NCBI RefSeq assembly: GCF_019029495.1
Contig: NZ_JAERQM010000002.1
Coordinates: 496,001 to 560,000 of the forward strand
Reading direction: 5' to 3'
Length of the DNA stretch: 64,000 bases
Origin: Falsiroseomonas oleicola
GTDB taxonomy: Bacteria; Pseudomonadota; Alphaproteobacteria; Acetobacterales; Acetobacteraceae
The translations under genes were made by a program, and so were the position numbers. A model generated the notes under the pieces. It did no database searches. It saw nothing but the letters and a program-made list of their open reading frames with translations, and had not been told where the DNA came from. Below are positions 26,042-34,147 of this stretch, one piece after another; the stretch's first letter is position 1; the number at the start of each line of letters is the position of its first letter.

Positions 26042-27541
26042 ATGCCCCGCAGCCGCATCACCCAGCCACCGCCCCGCCTCGCGGTGGTGGATCTCGGCTC
26101 CAACTCCGTCCGCCTGGTGGTGTTCGAGGGTCTCACCCGCAACCCTCTGACCATCTTCAACGAAAAGGCCGTGCTCGGCCTCGGCCGCGGCCTCCAGAAC
26201 ACCGGCATGCTGAATGAGGAGGCGATCGGCCCGGCCCTGACCGTCATGGGCCGCTACGCCGCCGTCGCCCAGGCCATGGGGGCGGAGCGGGTGGAGGTTC
26301 TGGCCACCGCCGCCGCCCGCGATGCCGAGAACGGCCCCGACTTCATCGCCGCCCTCCGCGACCGCCACCCCGACATCTCCGTCCGCGTGCTGACGGGGCA
26401 GGAGGAGGCGATGTTCTCCGCCGATGGCGTGCTGCTCGGCTTTCCCGGCGCCGATGGCATCCTGGGGGATATCGGCGGCGGGTCGCTGGAACTGGTGGAG
26501 CTGGATCGCGGCCGCGCCACCAATGCGGCCTCCCTGCCCATCGGCGCCATCCGCCTGGCCGACCGCGCGGGCGGGGAGGTGGCGAAGGCCCGCGCCATCG
26601 TCGAATCCGACCTCGCCCGCGTGCCCTGGCTGAAGCGGGGGGAGGGGCGGGACCTGTATCTGGTCGGCGGCGCCTGGCGCGCGCTCGCGCGGATGCACAT
26701 CGCCCAGACCAGCTATCCCCTGTCCATCGTCCACCACTACGTGCTGCGGCGGGAGGAGGCGCGGGACCTGGCCGGCGTCGTCGCCAAGGCCGACCGCAAG
26801 ATGCTGGCCGGGATGCCCGGCGCGCCGGCCAAGCGGCTGGGGGATATGGGCTACGCCGCCGTGGTGCTGCGCCGGCTGCTGCGCGCCACCGGCGCCCGCC
26901 GCGTGGTGTTTTCCGCCAATGGGCTGCGGGAGGGCTGGTACGCCCGCCTGCTGACGGAGGAGGTGCGGCAGGAGGAGCCGATGCTGGCCGCCGGCCGCGA
27001 GCTCGCCCAGCATTGGGGCCGCGACCCCGACCTGCCTTGCGCCCTGCAAGCCTGGACCGAGGGCCTGTTCGAGGAGGAAACCGCCGAACAGGCCGCGATG
27101 CGGGAGGCTTCCTGCTGGATCGCCGATATCGGCAGCCACGACCACCCCGACTACCGGTCCGAACACGCCTTCTTCCGCGTGCTGCGCCAGCCCGGCGTGG
27201 GGCTGGACCACCACCAGCGCGCCTTCCTGGCGATGGTGGTCGCCCTGCGCTACGAGGCCGACACCACCGCCCCCTTCCTGGACACGGCGAAGCAGTTGCT
27301 GGACGCCGTCGCCGTGAAGCGCGCCGAGACCCTCGGCGCCGCCCTGCGCCTGGCTTTCACCCTTTCGGGCGGCACGCCGGTTCTGCTGGCCGGCACGGCG
27401 CTGCGCCGGCGCGGCGGGGAATTGCAGCTTCGTCTGGTCGAGGGCAGCGGCGTTTTTGCCGGCGAAAGCGTGCAGCGCCGCCTGGATTCGCTGGCCGCCG
27501 CGCTGGGCCTGGTGCCGAGCGTCGAGGTCGCGGCGCTGTAG
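26042..27541 (+). CDS. ppx: Exopolyphosphatase / guanosine pentaphosphatase family (Ppx/GppA)
   Basis: Degrades polyphosphate from its ends or removes phosphate from pppGpp. It has 499 residues from the ATG at 26042, with an in-frame TTG at 26030 as alternative. The ASKHA-type phosphate loop is AVVDLGSNSVRLVV. The second motif is GDIGGGSLELVEL, after LTGQEEAMFS. The C-terminal region (about 300-499) is HD-like, with HDHPDYRSEHAFFRVL and LDHHQRAFLAMVVALRYEAD. Its position directly after ppk supports polyphosphate turnover as the main role. Confidence 0.94.
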   Translation: MPRSRITQPPPRLAVVDLGSNSVRLVVFEGLTRNPLTIFNEKAVLGLGRGLQNTGMLNEEAIGPALTVMGRYAAVAQAMGAERVEVLATAAARDAENGPDFIAALRDRHPDISVRVLTGQEEAMFSADGVLLGFPGADGILGDIGGGSLELVELDRGRATNAASLPIGAIRLADRAGGEVAKARAIVESDLARVPWLKRGEGRDLYLVGGAWRALARMHIAQTSYPLSIVHHYVLRREEARDLAGVVAKADRKMLAGMPGAPAKRLGDMGYAAVVLRRLLRATGARRVVFSANGLREGWYARLLTEEVRQEEPMLAAGRELAQHWGRDPDLPCALQAWTEGLFEEETAEQAAMREASCWIADIGSHDHPDYRSEHAFFRVLRQPGVGLDHHQRAFLAMVVALRYEADTTAPFLDTAKQLLDAVAVKRAETLGAALRLAFTLSGGTPVLLAGTALRRRGGELQLRLVEGSGVFAGESVQRRLDSLAAALGLVPSVEVAAL

Positions 27542-27547
27542 CCGCAA

Positions 27548-27627
27548 AAGCCCCCCACCGACGCAAAAGCCCTCTACCCCCAACGGGGGGTTCGACGCAT
27601 GCGTCAAAGGTTGGGTGAGGGGGGCTT
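27548..27627. terminator. Long imperfect stem-loop after ppx
   Basis: AAGCCCCCC (27548-27556) pairs with GGGGGGCTT (27619-27627), with further pairing inside. The loop includes the 12-base palindrome GACGCATGCGTC (27594-27605). It lies between converging ppx and DUF5675 genes, so it could terminate both. No U-tract is evident. Confidence 0.45.
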
Positions 27628-27670
27628 CGCCACCCACCCAAGCCTCTCAGGAACCGCAGCCCCCACCGCC

Positions 27671-28174
27671 TCACGCCGGAAAGCAACTCCCCCGATACAT
27701 CATGTTGAACAGCGGCGCCGGCGGATGGCTCAGCTTCACCTTCGCCTCCGCGATGTCGTTCACAATGGTGATCCGGTGGTTGCCGGCCACGGCATTCAGC
27801 ACCTTCATCATGCCCTTGAAGGCCGTCTCCGACCCGGTGATGCGCGCCGACTTCTGGTCCCAGTTCACGCCGACCAGGATGCAGCCATGGCTGTGTTCCG
27901 CGACATTGCCGACATGGATGCGCACGCCGGTGAATTCCGGCACGCCATCCAGCAGCGGCACGATGCGGCCCAGCCCCTTCTTCTCGTAGCGTTCGGTGAA
28001 GCGCGGGCTTTCGCACATCAGCACCGGGTAGATGCCGGCCGGGATGGCGGTTTTCCCCCACACCTTCTTGTCGCGGATCACGTCTTCCAGCGTGTAGCAG
28101 GTGAAGTCGCCGATGGTCATGGTGCCGATGGTGGCATCCCCGACCGCGACATGGCGACGCAGGTTGATTTCCAT
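27671..28174 (-). CDS. DUF5675 family protein
   Basis: Protein of 167 residues and unknown function. It starts EINLRRHVAVGDATIG, continues FTCYTLEDVIRDKKVWGKTAIPAG, and contains RIHVGNVAEHSHGCILVG, an H...HGC arrangement that recalls the cysteine active site of L,D-transpeptidases. The C-terminus is VKLSHPPAPLFNMMYRG. There is no signal peptide. DUF5675 proteins are often encoded in phage or secretion-related contexts, but no phage genes are seen here. Function is not assigned. Confidence 0.75.
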   Translation of the reverse strand: MEINLRRHVAVGDATIGTMTIGDFTCYTLEDVIRDKKVWGKTAIPAGIYPVLMCESPRFTERYEKKGLGRIVPLLDGVPEFTGVRIHVGNVAEHSHGCILVGVNWDQKSARITGSETAFKGMMKVLNAVAGNHRITIVNDIAEAKVKLSHPPAPLFNMMYRGSCFPA

Positions 28175-28287
28175 GACAGATTCCTCGGCACGGCGTGCGA
28201 CAGTGACAGAAGCCTAGCGCCGCCCGTCACGCGGCGGATTGCGCCACATTGCGAAACCGCGCGCCTGTCCCGCTTCCGGCCGCCCGG

Positions 28288-28788
28288 TCATGCAAAGCCG
28301 CGCTGAAGCCAGGTGGAGCTGATCCAGCTTCCGTTCTTGCGGGCATATTCCCGGAAGGTGCCGACCTCCGCAAAACCCATCCTGCGATGCAAAGCGAGGG
28401 AGGCGGCATTCGGCAGGGCGACGCCGGCCACGGCCAGATGCACGTCCTGCTGCCGCATGCGCTCGAACAGGGCTGCATAGAGCGCCGATCCGGTGCCGCG
28501 GGCGCGGTGGTCCGGATGCAGATAGACGCTGGTCTCGACCGTGGTTTCGAAGGCGGGACCTGGGCGGTAGGGGCTGCTGGAGGCGTAGCCGACCACGGCC
28601 CCCTCCAGGCTCGCCACCAGAAGCTGGTGGCGCCCCTCGCCATAGGTGTCGAACCAGGGCTGGCGGGATTCGACGGTCTGCAGCGCCGTCTGGAAGGTGG
28701 CGTGGCTGTGGATGACGTAGTGGTTGAAGATATCCACGAGCATCGGAAGGTCGTTCTGCGCCGCCCGGCGGATGAGCATGTCGGTCAT
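28288..28788 (-). CDS. GNAT N-acetyltransferase (phosphinothricin acetyltransferase-like)
   Basis: Acetyl-CoA-dependent transferase of 166 residues. The start at 28788 is favoured by GAGGATC upstream and the family N-terminus MLIRRAAQNDLPMLVDIFNHYV. The sequence YASSSPYRPGPAFETTVETSVYLHPDHRARGTGSALY (cited as two adjoining parts around VETSVYLH) holds the acetyl-CoA loop RARGTG. LHRRMGFAEVGTFREYARKNG near the end is typical of Pat/YncA-type enzymes that acetylate small amines or amino-acid analogues. The substrate is unknown. Confidence 0.85.
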   Translation of the reverse strand: MTDMLIRRAAQNDLPMLVDIFNHYVIHSHATFQTALQTVESRQPWFDTYGEGRHQLLVASLEGAVVGYASSSPYRPGPAFETTVETSVYLHPDHRARGTGSALYAALFERMRQQDVHLAVAGVALPNAASLALHRRMGFAEVGTFREYARKNGSWISSTWLQRGFA

Positions 28789-29028
28789 CTGTGATCCTCG
28801 TCGGAATGGACGACGCGCATATTCACACCACAGGCAGGGGCGGGCACCTAGCCTGGGTCGCATGCCCCTGAAGGCCGTGCTGTTCCGGCGCGGCGGGCCT
28901 CATGCCGGGCGGCGCGGCGCGGGACACGGGCGGGCGCCGGGCGCAGGAGGAGGAATGTTGCGCGCGTTTCGTGCGGTTTCCTGCCATGGCGCCTTCGCAG
29001 AGGCGCCGCGACCGTCCAGACTGCGCGC

Positions 29029-30681
29029 ATGAGCAACAAGCTGTTTTACGGCGACAATCTCGAAGTGCTGCGCGGGCGGGACGCCGATGGCCGGCCGGTG
29101 ATGCCGGATGAGTCGGTGGACCTGATCTACCTCGACCCGCCCTTCAACTCCGCCGCCAACTACAACGTCCTGTTCCGCGCCCCGGACGGCAAGGCGAGCG
29201 ACAGCCAGTTGGAGGCTTTTGACGACACCTGGCACTGGGGCGACAGCGCCGAGCACGCCTATAACGACGTGCTGACCCAGGTGACCCATACCGATGCGGC
29301 GACGTTGATGCGCGGCATCGTCACCGCCCTCGGCCGCAACGACATGACCGCCTATCTGGTGATGATGGCAGTACGGCTGATGGAACTGCACCGGGTGCTG
29401 AAGCCGACCGGCAGCCTTTATTTGCACTGCGACCCGACCGCCAGCCACTATCTGAAGATTGTTCTGGACGGGATTTTTGGGCCAGAGTGCTTTCGCAACG
29501 AGATAATTTGGAAGCGGACTACACCAAAAGGTTTGGCATTCACCCGTTTTGCAAGTACGCACGATGTTGTTTTGAAATATGCTAAGAATCAAGATTTGGC
29601 AATTTGGAATCCAGTTTATCGACCGCATAGTGAGGATCAGATTCAAGCAAAATATGGGCAATCAGATAGTGATGGGCGCGCCTACCAGTTAACCTCGCTG
29701 CTAAACCCCAATCCGGATCGGCCTAACCTGCGGTATGAGTTTAAAGGTGTTGTGCGCACGTGGCGTTGGACACGGGAACGAATGCTTGCGGCCGATGCGC
29801 GCGGTGAGATCGTCGTCCCGAAGGATGGCAAGGGCGTTCCACGTTTCAAGCGCTACCTTGACGAGCAGGAGGGAGTGCCGATTGGTGACGTTTGGGATGA
29901 TATCCCTGCCATCAACTCGCAGGCCCAGGAACGCCTCGGCTACCCCACCCAAAAACCGCTCGCCCTTCTCGAACGCATCATCGCCGCCTCCTCCAACCCC
30001 GGCGATGTCGTCCTCGACCCCTTCTGCGGCTGCGGCACCGCCGTCCACGCCGCCCAGAAGCTGGGCCGGCGCTGGATCGGCATGGATGTCACGCATCTGG
30101 CCATCAGCCTGATCGAGCGCCGCCTGAAGGACGCTTTCCCGGGCATCGCCTTCGAGGTGCTGGGCACGCCGCGCGACCTCGCCTCGGCCCGCGACCTCGC
30201 CAGCCGGGACAAGCACCAGTTCCAGTGGTGGGCCGTCTCCCTGCTCGATGCCGTGCCCCAGGGCGGCAAGAAGAAGGGCGCGGATCGCGGCATCGACGGC
30301 ATCCGCTGGGTCCGCACCGGCCCGCGCACGGAGGATCTGGACCGCGTCATCATCTCGGTGAAGGGCGGCGAAAACATCTCGGTCCGCGATGTCCGCGACC
30401 TGGTCGGCACGGTGCAGCGGGAAGGCGCCCTCGGCGGCGTCCTCGTCACCCTCGCCCGGCCGACCAAGGACATGATGCGCGAAGCCGCCAGCGCCGGCTT
30501 CGCCAGCACCGGCCTCGGCGAGTTCCGCAAGATCATGGTCAAGACGGTCGAGGAACTGCTGCACGGCGTGCAGGACGAGCATGAGCGCCTGCCCCCGCTG
30601 GGCCGCCAGGAAGGCTTTCGGCGCGCGACGCGGGAGGCCACGAAGCGCGGCGCGTCGGCCCAGCCGACCCTCGATATCTGA
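29029..30681 (+). CDS. DNA (N6-adenine/N4-cytosine) methyltransferase fused to Mrr-like nuclease domain
   Basis: Protein of 550 residues. Motif IV is DPPF (residues 36-39) and precedes the AdoMet-binding motif DPFCGCGTA (about 330), the beta-class order, with the target-recognition region between. After the methylase part, residues about 395-490 resemble the Mrr_cat endonuclease core: GADRGIDGIRW, then VIISVKGG (D...SxK) and GVLVTLARPTKDMMREA. A C-terminal tail follows. Bases 29461-29760 are only about 47% GC by hand count, against roughly 70% around, and coincide with the recognition domain. No separate restriction gene is adjacent. It may be a one-gene restriction-modification system or an orphan methylase with a degenerate nuclease. 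Confidence 0.85.
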   Translation: MSNKLFYGDNLEVLRGRDADGRPVMPDESVDLIYLDPPFNSAANYNVLFRAPDGKASDSQLEAFDDTWHWGDSAEHAYNDVLTQVTHTDAATLMRGIVTALGRNDMTAYLVMMAVRLMELHRVLKPTGSLYLHCDPTASHYLKIVLDGIFGPECFRNEIIWKRTTPKGLAFTRFASTHDVVLKYAKNQDLAIWNPVYRPHSEDQIQAKYGQSDSDGRAYQLTSLLNPNPDRPNLRYEFKGVVRTWRWTRERMLAADARGEIVVPKDGKGVPRFKRYLDEQEGVPIGDVWDDIPAINSQAQERLGYPTQKPLALLERIIAASSNPGDVVLDPFCGCGTAVHAAQKLGRRWIGMDVTHLAISLIERRLKDAFPGIAFEVLGTPRDLASARDLASRDKHQFQWWAVSLLDAVPQGGKKKGADRGIDGIRWVRTGPRTEDLDRVIISVKGGENISVRDVRDLVGTVQREGALGGVLVTLARPTKDMMREAASAGFASTGLGEFRKIMVKTVEELLHGVQDEHERLPPLGRQEGFRRATREATKRGASAQPTLDI

Positions 30682-30701
30682 TTCGGGGCAGGAAGAAATA
30701 C

Positions 30702-30731
30702 TTGCGCCGTTTGGAGACAATGTTCCTATAA
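30702..30731 (+). promoter_or_regulatory. Candidate promoter for the DUF4096 gene
   Basis: TTGCGC at 30702-30707 and CTATAA at 30726-30731, spaced by 18 bases, 26 bases before the ATG at 30758. Sequence inference only. Confidence 0.4.
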
Positions 30732-30757
30732 AGCCTCGCACCCCTCCGCGAGGCCCC

Positions 30758-31384
30758 ATGAAACCCCCGCTCACCTACCCCCTCCGCCCCACCGCCCCCC
30801 ATGCCTGGGTCGCGATGACCGATGCCGAATGGGCCGCCCTGTCCCACTACCTCCCCACCGGCCGTGGCCGCCCGCCGAGGGACCGTCGCAAGGTCTGGGA
30901 CGCCATCTTCTGGGTCGCCTGCGGCACGGACCCCTGGGCGGCGCTGCCCAAAGACTTCTGCGACTATGGCACGGCACATAACGCGCTGATGTATCAGGCC
31001 CGCAACGGCACGCTGGACCGGCTGTTGCTCGCCGTCTCCCGCCACCCGTTTTCGGACCCGGCGATGGACAGCATGGAATGGCGCATCGTCCGCGCCTTCC
31101 GGCGCGCCGCGCGGCAGCTTCCGCCTTACAGCCTTTTCATGGCCCGCGGCCTGGGGCTGCAAAGCGCATTGCCCTTCGACCCGGCTTTGCTGCCGGAGGT
31201 GCCGCCCCACGAGCCCGGCATGCCGCTGCCGCCGCTCGGCTATGAGGCGATGCCCCGCATTCCCCGCCGCACCCTGCGCGGCCTGCCGCCGCCGCGAATG
31301 CATGTGCCGGAACTGCCCAGGCTGGTGGTGAAGGCGCCGCGCCGCGGGCGGCATCTGGTGCTGCGCAGCCAGAGGCGGGTGTGA
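30758..31384 (+). CDS. DUF4096 (IS5-type transposase N-terminal domain) protein without catalytic domain
   Basis: The 208 residues begin with the DNA-binding N-terminal domain of IS5-group transposases: MTDAEWAALSHYLPTGRGRPPRD, DAIFWVACGTDPWAALPKDF (residues about 20-85). The remaining half is Pro/Arg-rich and carries no DDE catalytic segment. No second transposase frame or terminal inverted repeat is visible on either side, and codon use is like the host's. It is either a domesticated DNA-binding protein or an old remnant that gained a new tail. It lies just after the methyltransferase gene. Confidence 0.7.
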   Translation: MKPPLTYPLRPTAPHAWVAMTDAEWAALSHYLPTGRGRPPRDRRKVWDAIFWVACGTDPWAALPKDFCDYGTAHNALMYQARNGTLDRLLLAVSRHPFSDPAMDSMEWRIVRAFRRAARQLPPYSLFMARGLGLQSALPFDPALLPEVPPHEPGMPLPPLGYEAMPRIPRRTLRGLPPPRMHVPELPRLVVKAPRRGRHLVLRSQRRV

Positions 31385-31465
31385 AGCCCGCCACAAAGCC
31401 GCCTCAATTGGCCCGGATGGGCGCCCAAAACCATTTCCCACAAACCAGCGCCGGCGGAGGCCATG

Positions 31466-31502
31466 AAAAAGGCCGGGGCCCAGCTTCCGCTGGCCCCCGG
31501 CC
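31466..31502 (-). terminator. Rho-independent terminator for the SYLF gene
   Basis: A 13-bp stem with one mismatch (31471-31483 with 31490-31502) and a six-base loop. Read on the minus strand it is followed by TTTTT (31466-31470). It lies 72 bases after the SYLF gene stop. Confidence 0.7.
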
Positions 31503-31573
31503 CTCGCCACCCCACAGGGGCGGCATCGATGAAAATCGGAAATGGCCCCCGGGAGACCCCGGGGCGCCGCCCC

Positions 31574-32143
31574 TCAGTTCGGGCTGATCGGCGTGATCTT
31601 GGTCCCGTTGATCGCCAGCGCGGCCATCAGACCCTCCTGCGCGAAGGTCACGGCATAGACCGGCTCGCGCAGGGTCGTGGCCGACATATTCGCCTGCACG
31701 CCGCGGTCCAGCACCACCACGGAGGGGCCGGTGCCGATCTCCCAGCCATTCGCAGCCTGAAGCGCGCGCAGCGCCTCATCCGTCATGAAGAACATGGCCA
31801 GCCCGGCCACCTGCGCCCCGGCCTGCAGGCCGAAGGAGGCGCCGGCGATCTGGTAATAGGCCTGGCGCTGATTGCCGCGGAACAGCGCGCCCTCGCCATA
31901 TTGCCCGCCGACGATCAACCCGCCGGAGATGATGCGCGGGAAGATCAGCACCGCCTGCGCGCGCTCGAACAGCGGGGCGGTGTTGGGCTGGGCGCGCAGC
32001 GTCGCCATCGCGGTCGCCACCTGCGCGTCGATCTCGGCGCGGGTCGCCGCCTGGGCGGGGACCACGGGCAGGGTGGAGAGCAGGCTGCCACCGGTCAGGG
32101 CGATGGCGGCGTGGCGGGCGAGGGTGCGGCGGTCGATGGGCAT
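31574..32143 (-). CDS. SYLF-domain (Ysc84-type) lipid-binding secreted protein
   Basis: Exported protein of 189 residues. The signal has an RR pair (MPIDRRTLARHAAIALTGGS) and a cleavage site near VPAQA, so Tat export is possible. The mature protein has the SYLF pattern: AQAVLIFPRIISGGLIVGG, YGEGALFRG, YYQIAGASFGLQAGAQ, and the end VTFAQEGLMAALAINGTKI. SYLF domains bind phosphoinositides or other lipids in eukaryotes. In bacteria they are common envelope proteins of unclear role. It is monocistronic with its own terminator. Confidence 0.87.
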   Translation of the reverse strand: MPIDRRTLARHAAIALTGGSLLSTLPVVPAQAATRAEIDAQVATAMATLRAQPNTAPLFERAQAVLIFPRIISGGLIVGGQYGEGALFRGNQRQAYYQIAGASFGLQAGAQVAGLAMFFMTDEALRALQAANGWEIGTGPSVVVLDRGVQANMSATTLREPVYAVTFAQEGLMAALAINGTKITPISPN

Positions 32144-32288
32144 GGCGAAGCTCCGTTGGATCGGGATTGCCGCAACAACGTCGCCGCGCCGAAAGGGTTG
32201 CAGACTCCGCCTCGGAATGTCTCATGCCAACGGCCCTGCGCGCTGACCTGCGCCCGCCTTGGGCGGGCGAGGCCGCCGGCCGCTGGTC

Positions 32289-32729
32289 TCAGAAACGTTG
32301 CGTCGGCCGCGCGCGCGGGGCTTCGGAGCGCTCGCAGCTTCCCTGATGCGACAGGGTCGCGCCGCTCGGGCATCGCGTGGTGCGGATATAGCCGCCGGTG
32401 CCGCGGTCGAAGGTCGCCACCTGCCGGCAGTTGTTCAGGTTGGGAATGCTCGCCACCATCCGGCCCGGCGTGAATTCCTGCACCTGCCAGCCGCGCCACT
32501 GGTTGTTGTAGAATTCCTGCACCGAGCGGCTGCCGTTGTTCACCCCGTAATAGGAGGTGTAGCGCTGCCCGACCTGGATATTATTGAGCCGCGACATGGT
32601 GACGGTCGAGCTGCAGCGGATATAGGTCATCCCGGACTGCGATTGCGCCTGAACTGGCGCCGCGAAGGCCGCGCCGAGCGTCATCGCGCCCAATACTGCG
32701 GCGCCAAGCCCCATCATCAACCGTGCCAC
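32289..32729 (-). CDS. Secreted hypothetical protein, 146 aa
   Basis: Not recognised. There is a clear signal peptide (MARLMMGLGAAVLGAMTLGAAFA, cleavage near PVQAQ). The mature part has four cysteines, suggesting two disulfides, and is rich in Asn, Gln, Tyr and Ser (GQRYTSYYGVNNGSRSVQEF). A GGYIRTTRCPSGATLSHQGSC stretch ends the fold. The basic Pro-rich tail is probably disordered. It is expressed alone, between the SYLF and rnd genes. Confidence 0.65.
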   Translation of the reverse strand: MARLMMGLGAAVLGAMTLGAAFAAPVQAQSQSGMTYIRCSSTVTMSRLNNIQVGQRYTSYYGVNNGSRSVQEFYNNQWRGWQVQEFTPGRMVASIPNLNNCRQVATFDRGTGGYIRTTRCPSGATLSHQGSCERSEAPRARPTQRF

Positions 32730-32855
32730 GCCGTGTCCCCCGGATCATCTTGCCGCCCAACATAGCGACGATGCCGGGGATGGGAATGGATTTCCTGGTC
32801 GAATCTTAATTTTCGGGAAATCCTGGCAGGCGTCTCGCGATTCGAACGGGCCTCG

Positions 32856-34037
32856 TCAGGCGCGGATCAGCCGCACCTTCCGCCCATCCACGCCCATCGC
32901 CACGCGGCCGGCGCGCAGGTCGAGCGCCGCCTCGCCAAACACCTCCCGCCGCCAGCCCTGAAGGGCGGCCAGCTCCGTCTCGCCCGCCGCCAGCCGCTCC
33001 AGCTCCTCGGAATTGGCCAGCAGGCGCGGGGCCACCTGATGCTCCTCGCTCTTGGCGGCCAGCAGCACCTTCAGCAGCGCGACCAAAGCCGGGGAGGGGT
33101 TGGCCCCGCCGCCGCGTTCCTTCGGCGCTTCCGGCAGCGCCGACTCCGGCAGGGCCTTCGCCGCCTCCAGCGCCAGCAGCAGGGAGGCGCCGGACTTGCC
33201 CTTGGCGAAGCCTTCCGAAATGCCGCGCGCGCGGGCCAGTTCGTTGATATTGCTGGGCGCCGTGGCGGCGATCTCCAGCAGCGTCTCGTCCTTCACCAGG
33301 CGCTGGCGGGGGATGTTGACGCGCTGCGCCTCCCGCTCCCGCCATGCCGTCGCGGCGCGCAGCAGGCCGAGGAAGCGGCGGTTGTTGCTGCGCGGGCGCA
33401 GCTTCTCCCAGGCCGTCTCGGGGTCCTGGAGGTAGGTGGCGGGCTCGGCGAGCGCGCCCATTTCCTCCGCCACCCAGGGGGTGCGGCCCTCCCGCTCCAG
33501 CTTGCCGGTCAAAGCGGTGTAGATGCGGCGCAGATGGGTGACGTCGGCGGCGGCATAGGCGATCTGGGCGGGGGAAAGCGGCCGGGCGGCCCAGTCGCTG
33601 AAGCGATGCGCCTTGTCGATCTGCGCATTGGCCAGCGACCGGGCGAGCTGGTCATAGCTCACCTGGTCGCCGAAGCCGGCGACGGTGGCCGCGATCTGGG
33701 TGTCGAAGATGGGCGTGGGCACCGCGTGGAAGCGCAGCAGGAAGATTTCCACATCCTGCCGGGCCGCGTGGAACACCTTCATCACGGCCGTATCGGCCAG
33801 CAATTCGCCCAGCGGCGCCAGGTCGATATCGGGCGCCAGGGCGTCGACCACGGCGACCTCGTTGTCGCCGGCGAGCTGGACCACGCAGAGTTCGGGCCAG
33901 TAGGTCCGCTCCCGCATGAATTCCGTATCCACCGTCACGAAGCGCTCGGCGCGGAGCCGGGTGCAAAGGGCGGCAAGCGCCGCGGTGTCGGTGACGAGGT
34001 ATGGCGCCGCTTCGGCGCCCGGGGTGCGGCGACTCAT
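32856..34037 (-). CDS. rnd: Ribonuclease D
   Basis: 3'-5' exoribonuclease that trims tRNA and other small RNA precursors. The 393 residues contain the DEDDy exonuclease domain (VTVDTEFMRERTYWPELCVVQL, FHAARQDVEIF, FDTQIAATVAGFG, YAAADVTHLRRIY) and an HRDC domain starting around residue 215 (NNRRFLGLLRAATAWREREA). It is divergent from aspS with 110 bases between, an arrangement I recall from other Rhodospirillales. Confidence 0.96.
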   Translation of the reverse strand: MSRRTPGAEAAPYLVTDTAALAALCTRLRAERFVTVDTEFMRERTYWPELCVVQLAGDNEVAVVDALAPDIDLAPLGELLADTAVMKVFHAARQDVEIFLLRFHAVPTPIFDTQIAATVAGFGDQVSYDQLARSLANAQIDKAHRFSDWAARPLSPAQIAYAAADVTHLRRIYTALTGKLEREGRTPWVAEEMGALAEPATYLQDPETAWEKLRPRSNNRRFLGLLRAATAWREREAQRVNIPRQRLVKDETLLEIAATAPSNINELARARGISEGFAKGKSGASLLLALEAAKALPESALPEAPKERGGGANPSPALVALLKVLLAAKSEEHQVAPRLLANSEELERLAAGETELAALQGWRREVFGEAALDLRAGRVAMGVDGRKVRLIRA

Positions 34038-34083
34038 AAGGGTGTCTGTAGCGCCCGGCGGGCCCCGGCGGAAGGCGTCGCCC

Positions 34084-34112
34084 TTGACATCGCAGGCGCG
34101 GTCGGGCGGTTT
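34084..34112 (+). promoter_or_regulatory. Possible aspS promoter
   Basis: A perfect TTGACA at 34084-34089 lies 58 bases before the aspS ATG. The expected -10 position (around 34107) is GC-rich with only a weak match, so only the -35 element is convincing. Confidence 0.35.
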
Positions 34113-34147
34113 GCCGCTTCAGCACATCACCGCCGGGCCAATTCACC

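Noticed and set aside
30758-31384. Complete insertion sequence around the IS5-domain gene
   Set aside because: No catalytic domain, terminal inverted repeats or target duplication could be seen.
32835-32850. GATTCGAAC, which resembles a tRNA T-loop
   Set aside because: The flanking bases do not form a T-stem, and no anticodon or acceptor stem can be drawn around it.
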